Positions 23,458 through 32,376 of a DNA stretch of 35,813 bases are shown here, in pieces. Numbering within the stretch: position 1 is the stretch's first letter; each line of letters starts with the position of its first letter. The position numbers and the translations under genes were made by a program. The DNA lies in contig JAFAOU010000203.1 in NCBI GenBank assembly GCA_019247495.1, forward strand, positions 1-35,813, given 5' to 3'. Source of the DNA: Acidobacteriota bacterium. Lineage in GTDB: Bacteria; Acidobacteriota; Thermoanaerobaculia; Gp7-AA8. The notes beneath the pieces were generated by a model. That model saw only the letters and a program-made list of their open reading frames with translations. It ran no database searches and was not told the origin of the DNA.

Positions 23458-24402
23458 ATGACCGGACCACTGGTGTCGACGATCATCCCCGTATTCAACC
23501 GTCCGGCCATGCTGCGCGAAGCGGTGGCGAGTGTCTTGGATCAGACCTACGGGCCGGTCGAGGTGATCATCGTCGACGACTCGTCGACTGACCACACACC
23601 GCTGGTCATCGCGGAACTGGGGGCACGTCATCCGGAAGTGCGTTCGATTCGCGTGACGAACGGCGGGCCTGGGCTGGCGCGTGAGGCTGGGCGTGGTATC
23701 GCTCGAGGCGAGTTCATCCAGTATCTCGACAGCGACGACCTCCTGCTACCGCGCAAGTTCGAGTTCCAGATTCACGCGTTCGAAAACCAGCCGGAGTGTG
23801 GGGTGGCCTACGGCATCACGCGCTACCGCGATGGCGAGGGAAGGGAGATCGCTTGCACGTGGAAAGAGGCGAACCAGGTACAGAAGACGATCTTTCCCTC
23901 CTTTCTCGTGGCGCGATGGTGGGAAACGTCGACGCCGCTGTATCGAACGTCTGTCTGCGATGCGGCAGGGCCGTGGACGGCGCTTCGTCTCGAGGAAGAC
24001 TGGGAGTACGACTGCCGCGTCGGTGCTCTCGGCGTTCGGCTGGCGTACGTCGATGAGGTCGTGGCGGAACATCGCGATCACTCCGACGGGCGGCTCTCGC
24101 GGGGCAGCGGGGCCGATCCCGCGCGGCTACGCGACCGGGCTGCCGCGCACGAGCTGATCGCCTCGCATGCGCGGCGGGCCGGCGTTCCGAATGACGCGCC
24201 GGAGTTTCAGCGCTTCGCGCGAGAGCTTTTTCATCTCGCGCGGCAGTGCGGGGCCTCAGGATTGTCCGGCGAGGCGAAACGGCTGCTCACGCTCGCGCGC
24301 GCCATCTCGCCGTCGGCCGACATGCGCATTTATCAAGTGGCCGCGCGCGTGGTCGGATGGCGGAACGCCGGACGAGCCGCGTCCTGGATCGAACGGCGAT
24401 GA
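23458..24402 (+). CDS. Glycosyltransferase family 2
   Basis: A 314-residue GT-A enzyme and first gene of the long plus-strand operon. STIIPVFNRPAML opens the domain, IIVDDSSTDHTP binds the nucleotide, and QYLDSDDLLLPRKFE supplies the DxD motif. RLEEDWEYDCRVG in the second half matches the ED motif of the acceptor and catalytic region. About 90 residues follow the GT core (from RERAAAHELIASHARRAG on) and are predominantly helical. Its stop overlaps the next start as ATGA. Sugar specificity is not evident. Confidence 0.9.
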   Translation: MTGPLVSTIIPVFNRPAMLREAVASVLDQTYGPVEVIIVDDSSTDHTPLVIAELGARHPEVRSIRVTNGGPGLAREAGRGIARGEFIQYLDSDDLLLPRKFEFQIHAFENQPECGVAYGITRYRDGEGREIACTWKEANQVQKTIFPSFLVARWWETSTPLYRTSVCDAAGPWTALRLEEDWEYDCRVGALGVRLAYVDEVVAEHRDHSDGRLSRGSGADPARLRDRAAAHELIASHARRAGVPNDAPEFQRFARELFHLARQCGASGLSGEAKRLLTLARAISPSADMRIYQVAARVVGWRNAGRAASWIERR

Positions 24403-25331
24403 CCGCGATCTCCGTGGTGATGGGCGTCTACAACGCCGCCGCAACGCTCGCGGCGACGATTGACAGCCTCCTTGCGCAGACGGAGCCCGATTTCGAATGC
24501 ATCGTCGTGGACGATGGCTCGACGGACGCCACGGCAGCGATCCTCGCAGAGTACGCGGCGCGCGACTCGCGCATCCGCGTTATCCGGCAGGAGAATGCGG
24601 GGCTGACGCGCGCGCTCATTGCGGGCTGCACGGTGGCGCGAGGCGTCTACATTGCGAGGCAGGACGCGGGCGATTTGTCCGACCCGAGGCGATTCGAGCT
24701 GCAGAAACGGGCACTCGCCGCCGACACGGCGATCGCGTTCGTCTCCGCCGCAACCCAATATGCCGGGCCCGAACTGGAACCGCTTTACATCCTCCGCAGC
24801 ACCGGCGCGGCGATTGCGCCGGCGTTTGTGCTTTCGCACGACGCGCGAAATCGACTCGCAGATGGTCCGACACATCACGGATCGGTCATGTTCCGGCGCG
24901 ACGCCTACGAGCGGGCCGGCGGCTATCGGCCGGCGTTTTATTACGGGCAGGATTTTGACCTCTGGTATCGGCTCGCCGAAATCGGAAAATTTCAGATCCT
25001 CGGCGAGGTTCTTTACACGGCACGCATCACGCCAGACAGCATCACCGGCGGCGCGCGCCAGCAGCAGGAACGGCTGGGACGCCTCTCGCGAGCCGCGCTT
25101 GAGGCGCGTGAGCGCGGAGAGCCGGAGGATTCGATTCTTCAGGCTGCGGCGCGCATCCGTCCGGTGCGGTCGCGGGCCTGGTGCCGGGAGGCGCGAGGCC
25201 TCTATTTCATCGGAGAGGCATTGCGCCGCAATGGCGACCGGCGCGGACGGAAGTACCTTCGCATCGCGATTGCGCGCTGTCCGCTGTTGCTGCCGGCCTG
25301 GGTCCGGCTGATCCAGGCGCTGCTATCCTGA
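24399..25331 (+). CDS. Glycosyltransferase family 2 with altered DxD motif
   Basis: A 310-residue protein starting MTAISVVMGVYNAAAT. VVDDGSTDATAAI binds the nucleotide, and YYGQDFDLWYRLAEIG carries the catalytic-side acidic residues. At the metal site most relatives read QDADD. Here it is RQDAGDLSDPRRF, so the second Asp of DxD is Gly and the next Asp is kept. This may be tolerated or may lower activity. The start overlaps the previous stop (ATGA). The C-terminal 80 residues are arginine-rich and helical, similar in style to the preceding protein. A 56-codon gene follows after 6 nt. Confidence 0.88.
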   Translation: MTAISVVMGVYNAAATLAATIDSLLAQTEPDFECIVVDDGSTDATAAILAEYAARDSRIRVIRQENAGLTRALIAGCTVARGVYIARQDAGDLSDPRRFELQKRALAADTAIAFVSAATQYAGPELEPLYILRSTGAAIAPAFVLSHDARNRLADGPTHHGSVMFRRDAYERAGGYRPAFYYGQDFDLWYRLAEIGKFQILGEVLYTARITPDSITGGARQQQERLGRLSRAALEARERGEPEDSILQAAARIRPVRSRAWCREARGLYFIGEALRRNGDRRGRKYLRIAIARCPLLLPAWVRLIQALLS

Positions 25332-25337
25332 CCGGCG

Positions 25338-25508
25338 ATGCCGCCGATCGCCCTGGTGAATCGGATCCACCAATGGCTTAGACGCTCGCGTCTTTTCAGC
25401 TGTTCCGTGCTGCAGGGTCGCAACCAGTGCCGCGACCTTCACGGCATCGGCGAGGAGCAACTGGCTCGGCGCATCGCTATGACGCTGCCGAACCTTCGGA
25501 AGGGCTGA
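25338..25508 (+). CDS. Small uncharacterised protein (56 residues) inside the glycosyltransferase operon
   Basis: The reading frame fills almost exactly the gap between two glycosyltransferases. It starts 6 nt after the upstream stop (25331), and its TGA (25506-25508) shares one base with the next ATG (TGATG), the same junction seen elsewhere in this operon. About three quarters of its codons end in G or C, as in its neighbours. The product begins MPPIALVNRIHQWLRR and ends TLPNLRKG. It is basic, with three cysteines and no clear membrane helix. I recognise no family. Alternatives are a remnant of a decayed gene, or spacer that happens to be open. Confidence 0.6.
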   Translation: MPPIALVNRIHQWLRRSRLFSCSVLQGRNQCRDLHGIGEEQLARRIAMTLPNLRKG

Positions 25509-26560
25509 TGTCTGCACCGATCGTGTTTCTCTGCGCCGAAGACGAGCTGGATAAGGAGCGGCGCGGATATGCGCGGGCGTTCGGCCGCATCGCACCGGTC
25601 ATCTTTGTTCCTCCGTCCGAGAACTGGCAGGTCCGCGCAGATGGTTCGCCGCAGTTGCTTCTGAACCCTGACGGCAGGCCGTGGTTGCCCGCCGGCATCG
25701 AGCGCTCCGCCGCGCCGACCGCGATCTTTCACATCGATACCTACGTCGCGCTCGAACGCCGTGTGCGATGGTCGGCGTTATACGACTACACGTTCGTATT
25801 TCACCCGGGATTCGAGGCTGCGTTCGAAGCGGCGGGCATCGAGGGGGTTCGGCTGCTTCCGCACGCTGCGGAACGGGATCTATTCGACGGCGCCGGGACC
25901 GAGCGTGATTTTGACGTTGGATGGGTGGGCCGCAAGAGCCGCTCGATCTACGGGACGCGCGACCACGTTCTGGCGGCGCTGACGGAGCGTTTCGTCATGA
26001 ACGATGCGAGCCGCTTCTACACGCCGGAGGAAATGGCTGAAATCTACCGGCGATCGAAGATCGTCGTGAACATCAGCCGCGACGATCATCCGTCGGACGC
26101 GAACATGCGTTGTTTCGAAGCCATGGCTGCCGGCGCGCTACTCATGACCGGTATACCCTCCGAACTGACGCTCCTTGGCTTCGAGGAAAACGTTCACTTT
26201 GCCGGTTACCGCAACGCGGAGGAGATTCCCGACCTCGTCGCAAGTTGGCTGGCGCGCGACGCTGCACGGACTGCGATCGCACAACGCGCGCGGGATCTGG
26301 TGCTCCGGGAGCATACGTACGATACACGCGTAGCGACGATCCTCGACGCCGTCCGTTCCGGCGCGCAGGCGCCGGCGCGCGCATGGCCGCGCGATAAAGT
26401 TGCCGCGAGGCGATTCGAGTACTACGTCGAGGCAGCAGATGTTGCGCGCAGCGTTCGCGAGTTTCGCGAGATCACTGCCGCATCGCCGCTTTCCGCCGCT
26501 CGCAATGCTGTCCGGTTCGCGCGGCTGGGCGCGAAGGTGATCAAGCGGAAACTGCGCTGA
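25508..26560 (+). CDS. GT-B glycosyltransferase, CgeB/Glyco_trans_1_2-like
   Basis: A 350-residue protein starting MSAPIVFLCAEDEL. The N-terminal half lacks the usual glycine-rich loop but has FHIDTYVALERRVRW and a TFVFHPGFEAAF segment. The C-terminal half carries DVGWVGRKSRSIYG, then VVNISRDDHPSDANMRCFEAMAAG, resembling the glycosyltransferase-1-like C-terminal domain of CgeB-type proteins. ATG 25508 overlaps the preceding small gene's stop, and its own stop overlaps the next ATG (TGATG at 26558-26562). An in-frame upstream extension exists but is out of register with the small gene and has no family match. Confidence 0.83.
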   Translation: MSAPIVFLCAEDELDKERRGYARAFGRIAPVIFVPPSENWQVRADGSPQLLLNPDGRPWLPAGIERSAAPTAIFHIDTYVALERRVRWSALYDYTFVFHPGFEAAFEAAGIEGVRLLPHAAERDLFDGAGTERDFDVGWVGRKSRSIYGTRDHVLAALTERFVMNDASRFYTPEEMAEIYRRSKIVVNISRDDHPSDANMRCFEAMAAGALLMTGIPSELTLLGFEENVHFAGYRNAEEIPDLVASWLARDAARTAIAQRARDLVLREHTYDTRVATILDAVRSGAQAPARAWPRDKVAARRFEYYVEAADVARSVREFREITAASPLSAARNAVRFARLGAKVIKRKLR

Positions 26561-27717
26561 TGATGCGAATCCTTTTCATGGCCGACGTGCCGCACAACCC
26601 GCATTCCGGCGCTGCCGGCACTGAGGTGCAGACGATTGAGGCGTTGCGCGCGCTCGGCCACGAGGTCGACGCGATCTGGTCCGATAGCCTTGGACGCCGC
26701 ATTCGGCACGGCAACCTTCACCTCCTGCTGGAACTGCCGGGGACATACGCGTGCGCCGCGGCGCGTGCCATTCGCGAAAAACGATACGACGTAGTCCACG
26801 TCAATCAGCCTCACGGATTTCGCGCCGCGCGAATCGTCCATCGCCTCTCGCCAGGAACAGCTTTCATTCATCGGTCGCATGGCTTCGAACTGAACGTTGA
26901 ACACACGTTGCGTCCGTGGCGGACGATGTACGGAACCGACGAACGAAGCGTCGTCCGGAGGATTTCGTCGCGCCTGATCGGTTCACTGCTGGATCGGCAT
27001 GGACGCGCGATTGCGGCCCGGGCGGACGGACATATCGTCTCGTCCTCGCGGGATGCGGACTTTCTCCGCAATCGCCTTGGCGTTGCCGCGGAGAAGATTG
27101 CGGTGATCCCTCAGGCGGCTCCTCTGTCGTACACGCGCATCCCCGCGCCGCCGATGGCCCCAGAGCGCCTCGTCCGCGTGCTGCACGTAGCGCAGTTCGC
27201 GTTCTTCAAAGCGCCGATGATTACTGCAGAAGCGATGAACCGGCTGGCCGCAGCCGATCCCAATCTGCGCTTCACCTGGGTGTGCGATCGCAGCAGCGAA
27301 GCAGCCATCCGCGCGCTGCTGAGGGCCGAGACAAACGAACAGATGACCGTCGTGCCGTGGACGACGCAGGACGCGCTCCGCGACATTTACGACGCGCACG
27401 GCATCTTTCTCTTTCCCTCGTTCTTCGAAGGATTCGGTAAGGCGTTTCTCGAGGCGATGAGCCGCGGGTTGTGCGTCGTCGCAAGCGATGTTGGCGGCAT
27501 GCACGACGTTATCGAGAGCGGGAAAAACGGGATGCTCGTTCCGCCCGGCGACGCGAACGCACTCGCCGATGAGGCGCTCGCCATCGTTCGCGATCCTGCT
27601 CGCTCGGCGATCATCAGCGCCGCCGCGGCGCAGACGGCGCGTGCGTATACGTGGGAGCGCGTGGCGCGCGAAACGGCCGCTTTTTATCAGTCGCGCCTGA
27701 ACGCTATGCGAAGATGA
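26560..27717 (+). CDS. Glycosyltransferase family 4
   Basis: A 385-residue GT-B enzyme. MRILFMADVPHNPHSGAAGTE opens the acceptor domain with the glycine-rich loop. VVHVNQPHGF and FIHRSHGFEL are typical of that domain. The donor domain has FPSFFEGFGKAFLEAMSRG, which contains the E-x7-E motif, followed by DVGGMHDVIESGKNG and PPGDANALAD. The start overlaps the preceding stop by one base. Two adjacent ATG codons (26560 and 26563) are both possible. The donor sugar is unknown. Confidence 0.9.
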   Translation: MMRILFMADVPHNPHSGAAGTEVQTIEALRALGHEVDAIWSDSLGRRIRHGNLHLLLELPGTYACAAARAIREKRYDVVHVNQPHGFRAARIVHRLSPGTAFIHRSHGFELNVEHTLRPWRTMYGTDERSVVRRISSRLIGSLLDRHGRAIAARADGHIVSSSRDADFLRNRLGVAAEKIAVIPQAAPLSYTRIPAPPMAPERLVRVLHVAQFAFFKAPMITAEAMNRLAAADPNLRFTWVCDRSSEAAIRALLRAETNEQMTVVPWTTQDALRDIYDAHGIFLFPSFFEGFGKAFLEAMSRGLCVVASDVGGMHDVIESGKNGMLVPPGDANALADEALAIVRDPARSAIISAAAAQTARAYTWERVARETAAFYQSRLNAMRR

Positions 27718-27723
27718 CGCGAG

Positions 27724-28914
27724 GTGAAACGCCGCCGCATCGCCATCGTCGCGTCGCACGTGATCCAGTATCAGGATCCGTTTTTTCGCTTGCTCGCAGC
27801 CGATCCGGAAATCGATCTCACGGTGCTGTATTTGTCCGATGCCGGCGTGCGCACGTATCGCGACGCCGACATGGGGACGGCGCTGAAGTGGGACGTCGAG
27901 CTGCTGACCGGCTATCAACACAAGTTTCTGCGCAACCTCGTGCACGACAGCAATCGCGGATGGACACGCCACATCAATCCCGGCATCGTCCCCGCGCTAC
28001 TGCGCGAGCCGTACGAGATGGTGATCTTCATGCTCGGCTGGGGGTCCGTCAGCGCGCTCCTCGGCATCGCCGCGTGTTGGTGGGCCGGCATCCAATTTTT
28101 TCTTTACGGCGACAGCAGCTTCCCGCCGCCGGAGACAACGACGCGCGCCCGGATTCGTGCGCGGCTGCTGCGAATGCTGTTTCGCGGTGCGAGCGGCTTC
28201 ATGACCTCTGGTGCGTTGAACGCTGACTACTACCGCCACTATGGTGCGAATCCCGAGCACTTTTTTCTGCTTCCGTGGGCCGTCGACAACGAACGGTTCG
28301 CGGAGGCGAGCCGCTTCGCGCCAGGCGAGCGCGACGCGATGCGCGCGAAGATAGGCGTCCGCCCGGAGCAAACCCTCTTCGTTTTTTCGGCCAAACTGGT
28401 TGCTCGGAAGGATCCGATGACGCTGCTCCGCGCGTTCGAGCAGCTTCCCAATCGGAATCGCGCCGCAGTGCTTTTCCTCGGCGATGGACTGCTCCGCGAA
28501 CCGCTCGAAGCATTCGCGCGCGAGCACGGCCTCGGCGACGTTCACTTCGCCGGCTTCGTCAATCAGAGCGAGCTGCCGAAGTACTACGGGATGTCGGATG
28601 TCTTCGTGCTGCCGTCGACCTACGAACCGCGCGGTGCAGTCATCAATGAAGCGATGGCGTGCGGACTCCCGGTGATCGTAACGGACCGTTGCGGATCGAT
28701 CGGCGACATCGTGCTCGAAGGGGAGAACGCGTTCGTCTATCCGGCCGGCGAGGCTGAGTCGCTATCCGCATCGATGGCGAAACTGATCGCCGATCCATCG
28801 CTGCGGCGGCGAATGGCGCAACGATCGCGCGAAATCATCGGCACCTGGACGTTCGCGCGCGGCGTGGAGGGCGTGAAGGCGGCGCTGGCGTTTGTGGCGA
28901 GGGCACGCACGTGA
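27724..28914 (+). CDS. Glycosyltransferase family 4
   Basis: A 396-residue GT-B enzyme starting with GTG at 27724, six bases after the previous stop. The N-terminus RRRIAIVASHVIQYQDPFF resembles GT4 enzymes whose acceptor domain begins with a His-Ile/Val-Ile-Gln-Tyr motif. FMLGWGS and a hydrophobic stretch near residues 105-120 suggest membrane contact. The donor domain has FVFSAKLVARKDPMTLL, LFLGDGLLREPLE and LPSTYEPRGAVINEAMACG with the E-x7-E pair, then GSIGDIV. The stop overlaps the next GTG as GTGA. Specificity is unknown. Confidence 0.9.
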   Translation: MKRRRIAIVASHVIQYQDPFFRLLAADPEIDLTVLYLSDAGVRTYRDADMGTALKWDVELLTGYQHKFLRNLVHDSNRGWTRHINPGIVPALLREPYEMVIFMLGWGSVSALLGIAACWWAGIQFFLYGDSSFPPPETTTRARIRARLLRMLFRGASGFMTSGALNADYYRHYGANPEHFFLLPWAVDNERFAEASRFAPGERDAMRAKIGVRPEQTLFVFSAKLVARKDPMTLLRAFEQLPNRNRAAVLFLGDGLLREPLEAFAREHGLGDVHFAGFVNQSELPKYYGMSDVFVLPSTYEPRGAVINEAMACGLPVIVTDRCGSIGDIVLEGENAFVYPAGEAESLSASMAKLIADPSLRRRMAQRSREIIGTWTFARGVEGVKAALAFVARART

Positions 28915-29816
28915 TCACCGTCGCGATTCCGACGTACAACCGCGGCGCGATCGTGGCGGAAACCGTTCGGCGGCTCTTCGAGCTCGATCCGCCGCCGGAG
29001 GCGATTATCGTCGTCGATCAGAGCGTCGAGGAGAACAAGGCGCTCGCCGCGTGGCACGCCGAGGGACGCATGCAGCTCATTCGTCTGGAGAAGCCGTCCA
29101 TTCCTCGTGCGATGAATAAAGCGCTGCTTGCTGCCACGACGCCAGTCGTACTGTTCGTCGACGATGACGTCGAGCCTGCCGCGGGGCTCATCGGCGCGCA
29201 CGAGCGTGCGCATGCCGACGACGCGATCTGGGCAGTTGTCGGACAAATCCTGCAGCCAGGTGAAACGCCGCAGCATCACGACCAGCCGCAGGATGATCTC
29301 GAGTTTCACTTCAACCACGACACAGGCCGCTTCGTCACGAACGTGATGGCGGGAAATCTTTCGGTGAAACGCGAGCACGCCATCAACGCCGGCGGCTTCG
29401 ACGAGAATTACACTGGCGTCGCCTACCGATTCGAAACCGACTTCGCGCTGCGGCTGGTTGCCGCCGGCGGCAGGATCTGGTTTTCGCCGGAGGCCGGATT
29501 GCGCCATCTGAAACTGAGCAGCGGAGGATTGCGCTCGTACGGCGATCACCGCAGCAGTCCGTCTCCTGCACACTCGTCCGGCGATTACTACTTCGCGATT
29601 CATCATCGACCGCCGCTGTTTCGCTACGCGTTGCGGCGTCTGCGGCGGAATGTCGTTACGCGCTATCACCTCGCGCATCCGTGGACGATTCCGACGAAGC
29701 TGATCGGCGAGCTGCGGGGATGGGTGCTGGCCCGCCGTCTGGCGCGCGGCGGGCGGCGCCTGATCGCCAGAAATGGGCCGCGAGCCGATCACGTTCCCAC
29801 CGGCACAGCGCGATGA
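28911..29816 (+). CDS. Glycosyltransferase family 2
   Basis: A 301-residue GT-A enzyme starting with GTG at 28911. It has VAIPTYNRGAIV, IIVVDQSVEENKAL and VVLFVDDDVEPAAGLI (DDD metal site), then GNLSVKREHAINAGGFDENY, and YRFETDFALRLVAAGG as the acidic acceptor-side motif. The C-terminal about 90 residues are basic and may associate with the membrane (RYALRRLRRNVVTRY). Both ends are four-base overlaps, GTGA with the GT4 gene and ATGA with the ligase-like gene, so it is firmly embedded in the operon. Confidence 0.9.
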   Translation: MITVAIPTYNRGAIVAETVRRLFELDPPPEAIIVVDQSVEENKALAAWHAEGRMQLIRLEKPSIPRAMNKALLAATTPVVLFVDDDVEPAAGLIGAHERAHADDAIWAVVGQILQPGETPQHHDQPQDDLEFHFNHDTGRFVTNVMAGNLSVKREHAINAGGFDENYTGVAYRFETDFALRLVAAGGRIWFSPEAGLRHLKLSSGGLRSYGDHRSSPSPAHSSGDYYFAIHHRPPLFRYALRRLRRNVVTRYHLAHPWTIPTKLIGELRGWVLARRLARGGRRLIARNGPRADHVPTGTAR

Positions 29817-31219
29817 CCGTCCCAATTCTCTTCGCCGCCTTCATGCTCATGTCGATGAGCTTCACGCTCGTCGACTGGCGCCGCGGATGGCTGATGGCCA
29901 TCCTGTGCGGGGTTCTTCAGGATCCCGCGCGCAAGCTGACTGCCGGAACGCCGGTGATCATGTCGATCAGCATCGTGGCGATCTACGTGGCCGTCCTTTT
30001 CGCAGGGCAGGCAGTGCTGCAGAGGGAGGGACGCGAGTTCTCGCGCCGTTTCTCAAGTCTTTTCGGCACGCTGATTTTCTTTTTCATCTTTCTTTTTCTC
30101 GCCGCGATCAATGGGCTGTTCACCTTCGGGATCGATCAGTGGAAGGCGCCGGCGATGAGCTTTTTTCTCTACCTGGCGCCGATGCCCGCGGTAATCATCG
30201 GCTACGCGTTTCTGCAGCGCGAAGAGCAACTTTACGACGTTTTCAAGTTCTATTCGGTCGTGACTGCGATTGCCATGATCGGAACGCCGCTCGAATATTT
30301 TCGCGTCCCCTGGCGCGCGCTCGGGACAGTAGCCCTTAGTGAAAACATCCGCTTCATCACGGGGTTCAACATCCGGATGCTCTCCGGGCTCTATCGCGGG
30401 CCGGACATCATGGGATGGCACGCCGCACTTCTCACGATGATCGGCATCATCATGACTGTGCGGCGGCGATCGTTTCGAAGCTCGTGGATCTGGATGCTTG
30501 TCACCGGCTGGGGGTTTCTGAACTGCATGATCAGCGGACGGCGCAAAGCCATCTACATGATCGTCGTTTTCGTCGTGGCATTCCTCTGGCGCTACTTCCG
30601 TCAGTTGTCGTTCGCGCAGGCGGTTTCGTTCGGACTGCTCGGAATCGTGGTGATCTTCGTGATCACCAGGATTTCGCAGGATGAGGAATCGAGCGTGTAC
30701 ACCCGAGGCGCGTACACCACGCAAGAAGAGATATGGGATCGGCTCGAAGGAGGACTTGGCGTCACGATCGAGCAAGCGGGCATCATGGGCGCCGGCCTTG
30801 GGACCGCAACGCAAGGGGTCTATCACGTCCTTCGCGAGGACAGTGCCACCACGCTCGGATGGCAGGAGGGCGGCCTCGGAAAACTGGCCATCGAGCTGGG
30901 CGTGCCGGGGCTTCTTTCGGTAGCGTTGCTCGGGCTGACGATGATCCTGACGATGGTGAAGATCTCCGGCCACCCCGACGTTCCCGGCTCGTCCCAACTG
31001 GCGCGCGCGGCTCTGTTCGGCATCATTGCGTCGAATGTCGTCGAGTTCATGGTTTCTGCGCAGGCCTACTCCGATCCGGTCCTTACGCTTCTGACGGCGT
31101 TCTTCATCGGCTGCATGTTTGCAACCGCTGCTCTCGACGACAGGCTGGCGGCGGAGAAGGCTGTGACTGTGGCAGCGGCTCCATCCACCGCGCGATTGAC
31201 GGCACCGGTCATCGCGTAG
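29813..31219 (+). CDS. O-antigen ligase/polymerase-like membrane protein (WaaL/Wzy superfamily)
   Basis: The 468-residue protein has about 11-12 hydrophobic helices. The longest polar loop is around residues 285-345 (RISQDEESSVYTRGAY, TTQEEIWDRLEGG, GAGLGTATQGVYHVL), as expected for the periplasmic loop of the O-antigen ligase/Wzy superfamily. WQEGGLGKLAIELGVPGLL after it is a frequent pattern in that group. ATG 29813 overlaps the GT2 stop. With a Wzm/Wzt exporter in the same locus, ligation of finished chains to a lipid acceptor is more likely than Wzy-type polymerisation. Sequence alone cannot separate the two. Confidence 0.8.
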   Translation: MTVPILFAAFMLMSMSFTLVDWRRGWLMAILCGVLQDPARKLTAGTPVIMSISIVAIYVAVLFAGQAVLQREGREFSRRFSSLFGTLIFFFIFLFLAAINGLFTFGIDQWKAPAMSFFLYLAPMPAVIIGYAFLQREEQLYDVFKFYSVVTAIAMIGTPLEYFRVPWRALGTVALSENIRFITGFNIRMLSGLYRGPDIMGWHAALLTMIGIIMTVRRRSFRSSWIWMLVTGWGFLNCMISGRRKAIYMIVVFVVAFLWRYFRQLSFAQAVSFGLLGIVVIFVITRISQDEESSVYTRGAYTTQEEIWDRLEGGLGVTIEQAGIMGAGLGTATQGVYHVLREDSATTLGWQEGGLGKLAIELGVPGLLSVALLGLTMILTMVKISGHPDVPGSSQLARAALFGIIASNVVEFMVSAQAYSDPVLTLLTAFFIGCMFATAALDDRLAAEKAVTVAAAPSTARLTAPVIA

Positions 31220-31230
31220 CACCGTAGCGC

Positions 31231-32376
31231 GTGCGCCTCCTTCACGTCGTTCCAACCTACCTGCCCGCGACGCGTTACGGCGGTCCGATCTACGCGGTTC
31301 ACGGCTTATGCCGTGCGCTTGTGCGGCGCGGGCACCAGGTCGACGTCTTCACGACGAATGTCGACGGCGCGCACAACTCGGATGTCCCTACCGGCGTGGC
31401 CGTGAACATGGATGGCGTTTCCGTCCACTATTTTCCTTCGACACTACGGCGGCTTTACGTCTCGCCGCAAATGCGTGCCGCTCTCGCGAAATCGGTTGGC
31501 CAGTACGACGCGGTACACCTCCACTCCATCTTCCTCTGGCCGACGTATGCGGCCGCCCGCGCCGCGCGGAAGGAAGGAGTCGCCTACGTCGTGTCGCCAC
31601 GCGGCATGCTCGTTCCCGAGTTGGTCGCGCAGAAAAGCCGGTTCGCGAAGATGTTGTGGATCCGCGCCATCGAGCGCCGCACGTTCGCGCAGGCGGCGGC
31701 GATTCATTTCACCGCGAACAGCGAGCGGGACGACGCGCGGCGAATGTCGATGCCCATCCCTGATTCGTTCGTCGTGCCGAACGGCATCGATCTTCCGCAG
31801 ATCACGACCACGGCGCGCTTACCCGGCACGCTGCTGTGTCTCGGCAGAATCAACTGGAAGAAGGGACTCGATCGCGTGATCGATGCGATGCCGCACCTCC
31901 ACGGCGCGCACGTCATCATCGCCGGCAACGATGAGGAAGAGTTGACGCCGAAATTGCGCGCGCAGGCGGAACGCAATGGTGTCGCCGACAGGATCGAGTT
32001 CCGCGGTCCTGTGAGCGGCGAAGCGAAAGAAGTGTTGCTGCAAACGTCGACCGCGCTCGTCCTACCGTCGCATTCCGAAAACTTCGGCAACGTCGTGCTC
32101 GAGGCGATGGCGGCGGCCATGCCGGTGATCGTCTCACCCGAGGTCGGACTGGCAAACGATGTGGCGCAGTCGGGAGCAGGTCTCGTCACCAGCAGCGCGC
32201 CGGAATCGCTGGCCGAAGCGATCCGAAAGGTACTCGGCGACAGCGCATTGCGCGCCGAAATGGGAAGGCGCGGACGTCAACTCGTCGAAGAACAATTCAC
32301 TTGGGACCACGTCGCGGAGCTGATGGAAGCACAGTACGAACGGATCAGTGGACGAGCGCGCGCAACGCCTCTCTGA
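31231..32376 (+). CDS. Glycosyltransferase family 4
   Basis: A 381-residue GT-B enzyme, last gene of the operon, with GTG start 11 nt after the ligase-like stop. RLLHVVPTYLPATRYGGPIY holds the N-terminal glycine loop, and VHLHSIFLW and VSPRGML are typical of GT4 acceptor domains. The donor domain has LLCLGRINWKKGLDRVIDA, IAGNDEEE and LPSHSENFGNVVLEAMAAA with the E-x7-E motif, then EVGLANDVAQSGAG. Its last 32 bases overlap the 3' end of the convergent GT-C-like gene on the other strand. Specificity is unknown. Confidence 0.92.
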   Translation: MRLLHVVPTYLPATRYGGPIYAVHGLCRALVRRGHQVDVFTTNVDGAHNSDVPTGVAVNMDGVSVHYFPSTLRRLYVSPQMRAALAKSVGQYDAVHLHSIFLWPTYAAARAARKEGVAYVVSPRGMLVPELVAQKSRFAKMLWIRAIERRTFAQAAAIHFTANSERDDARRMSMPIPDSFVVPNGIDLPQITTTARLPGTLLCLGRINWKKGLDRVIDAMPHLHGAHVIIAGNDEEELTPKLRAQAERNGVADRIEFRGPVSGEAKEVLLQTSTALVLPSHSENFGNVVLEAMAAAMPVIVSPEVGLANDVAQSGAGLVTSSAPESLAEAIRKVLGDSALRAEMGRRGRQLVEEQFTWDHVAELMEAQYERISGRARATPL

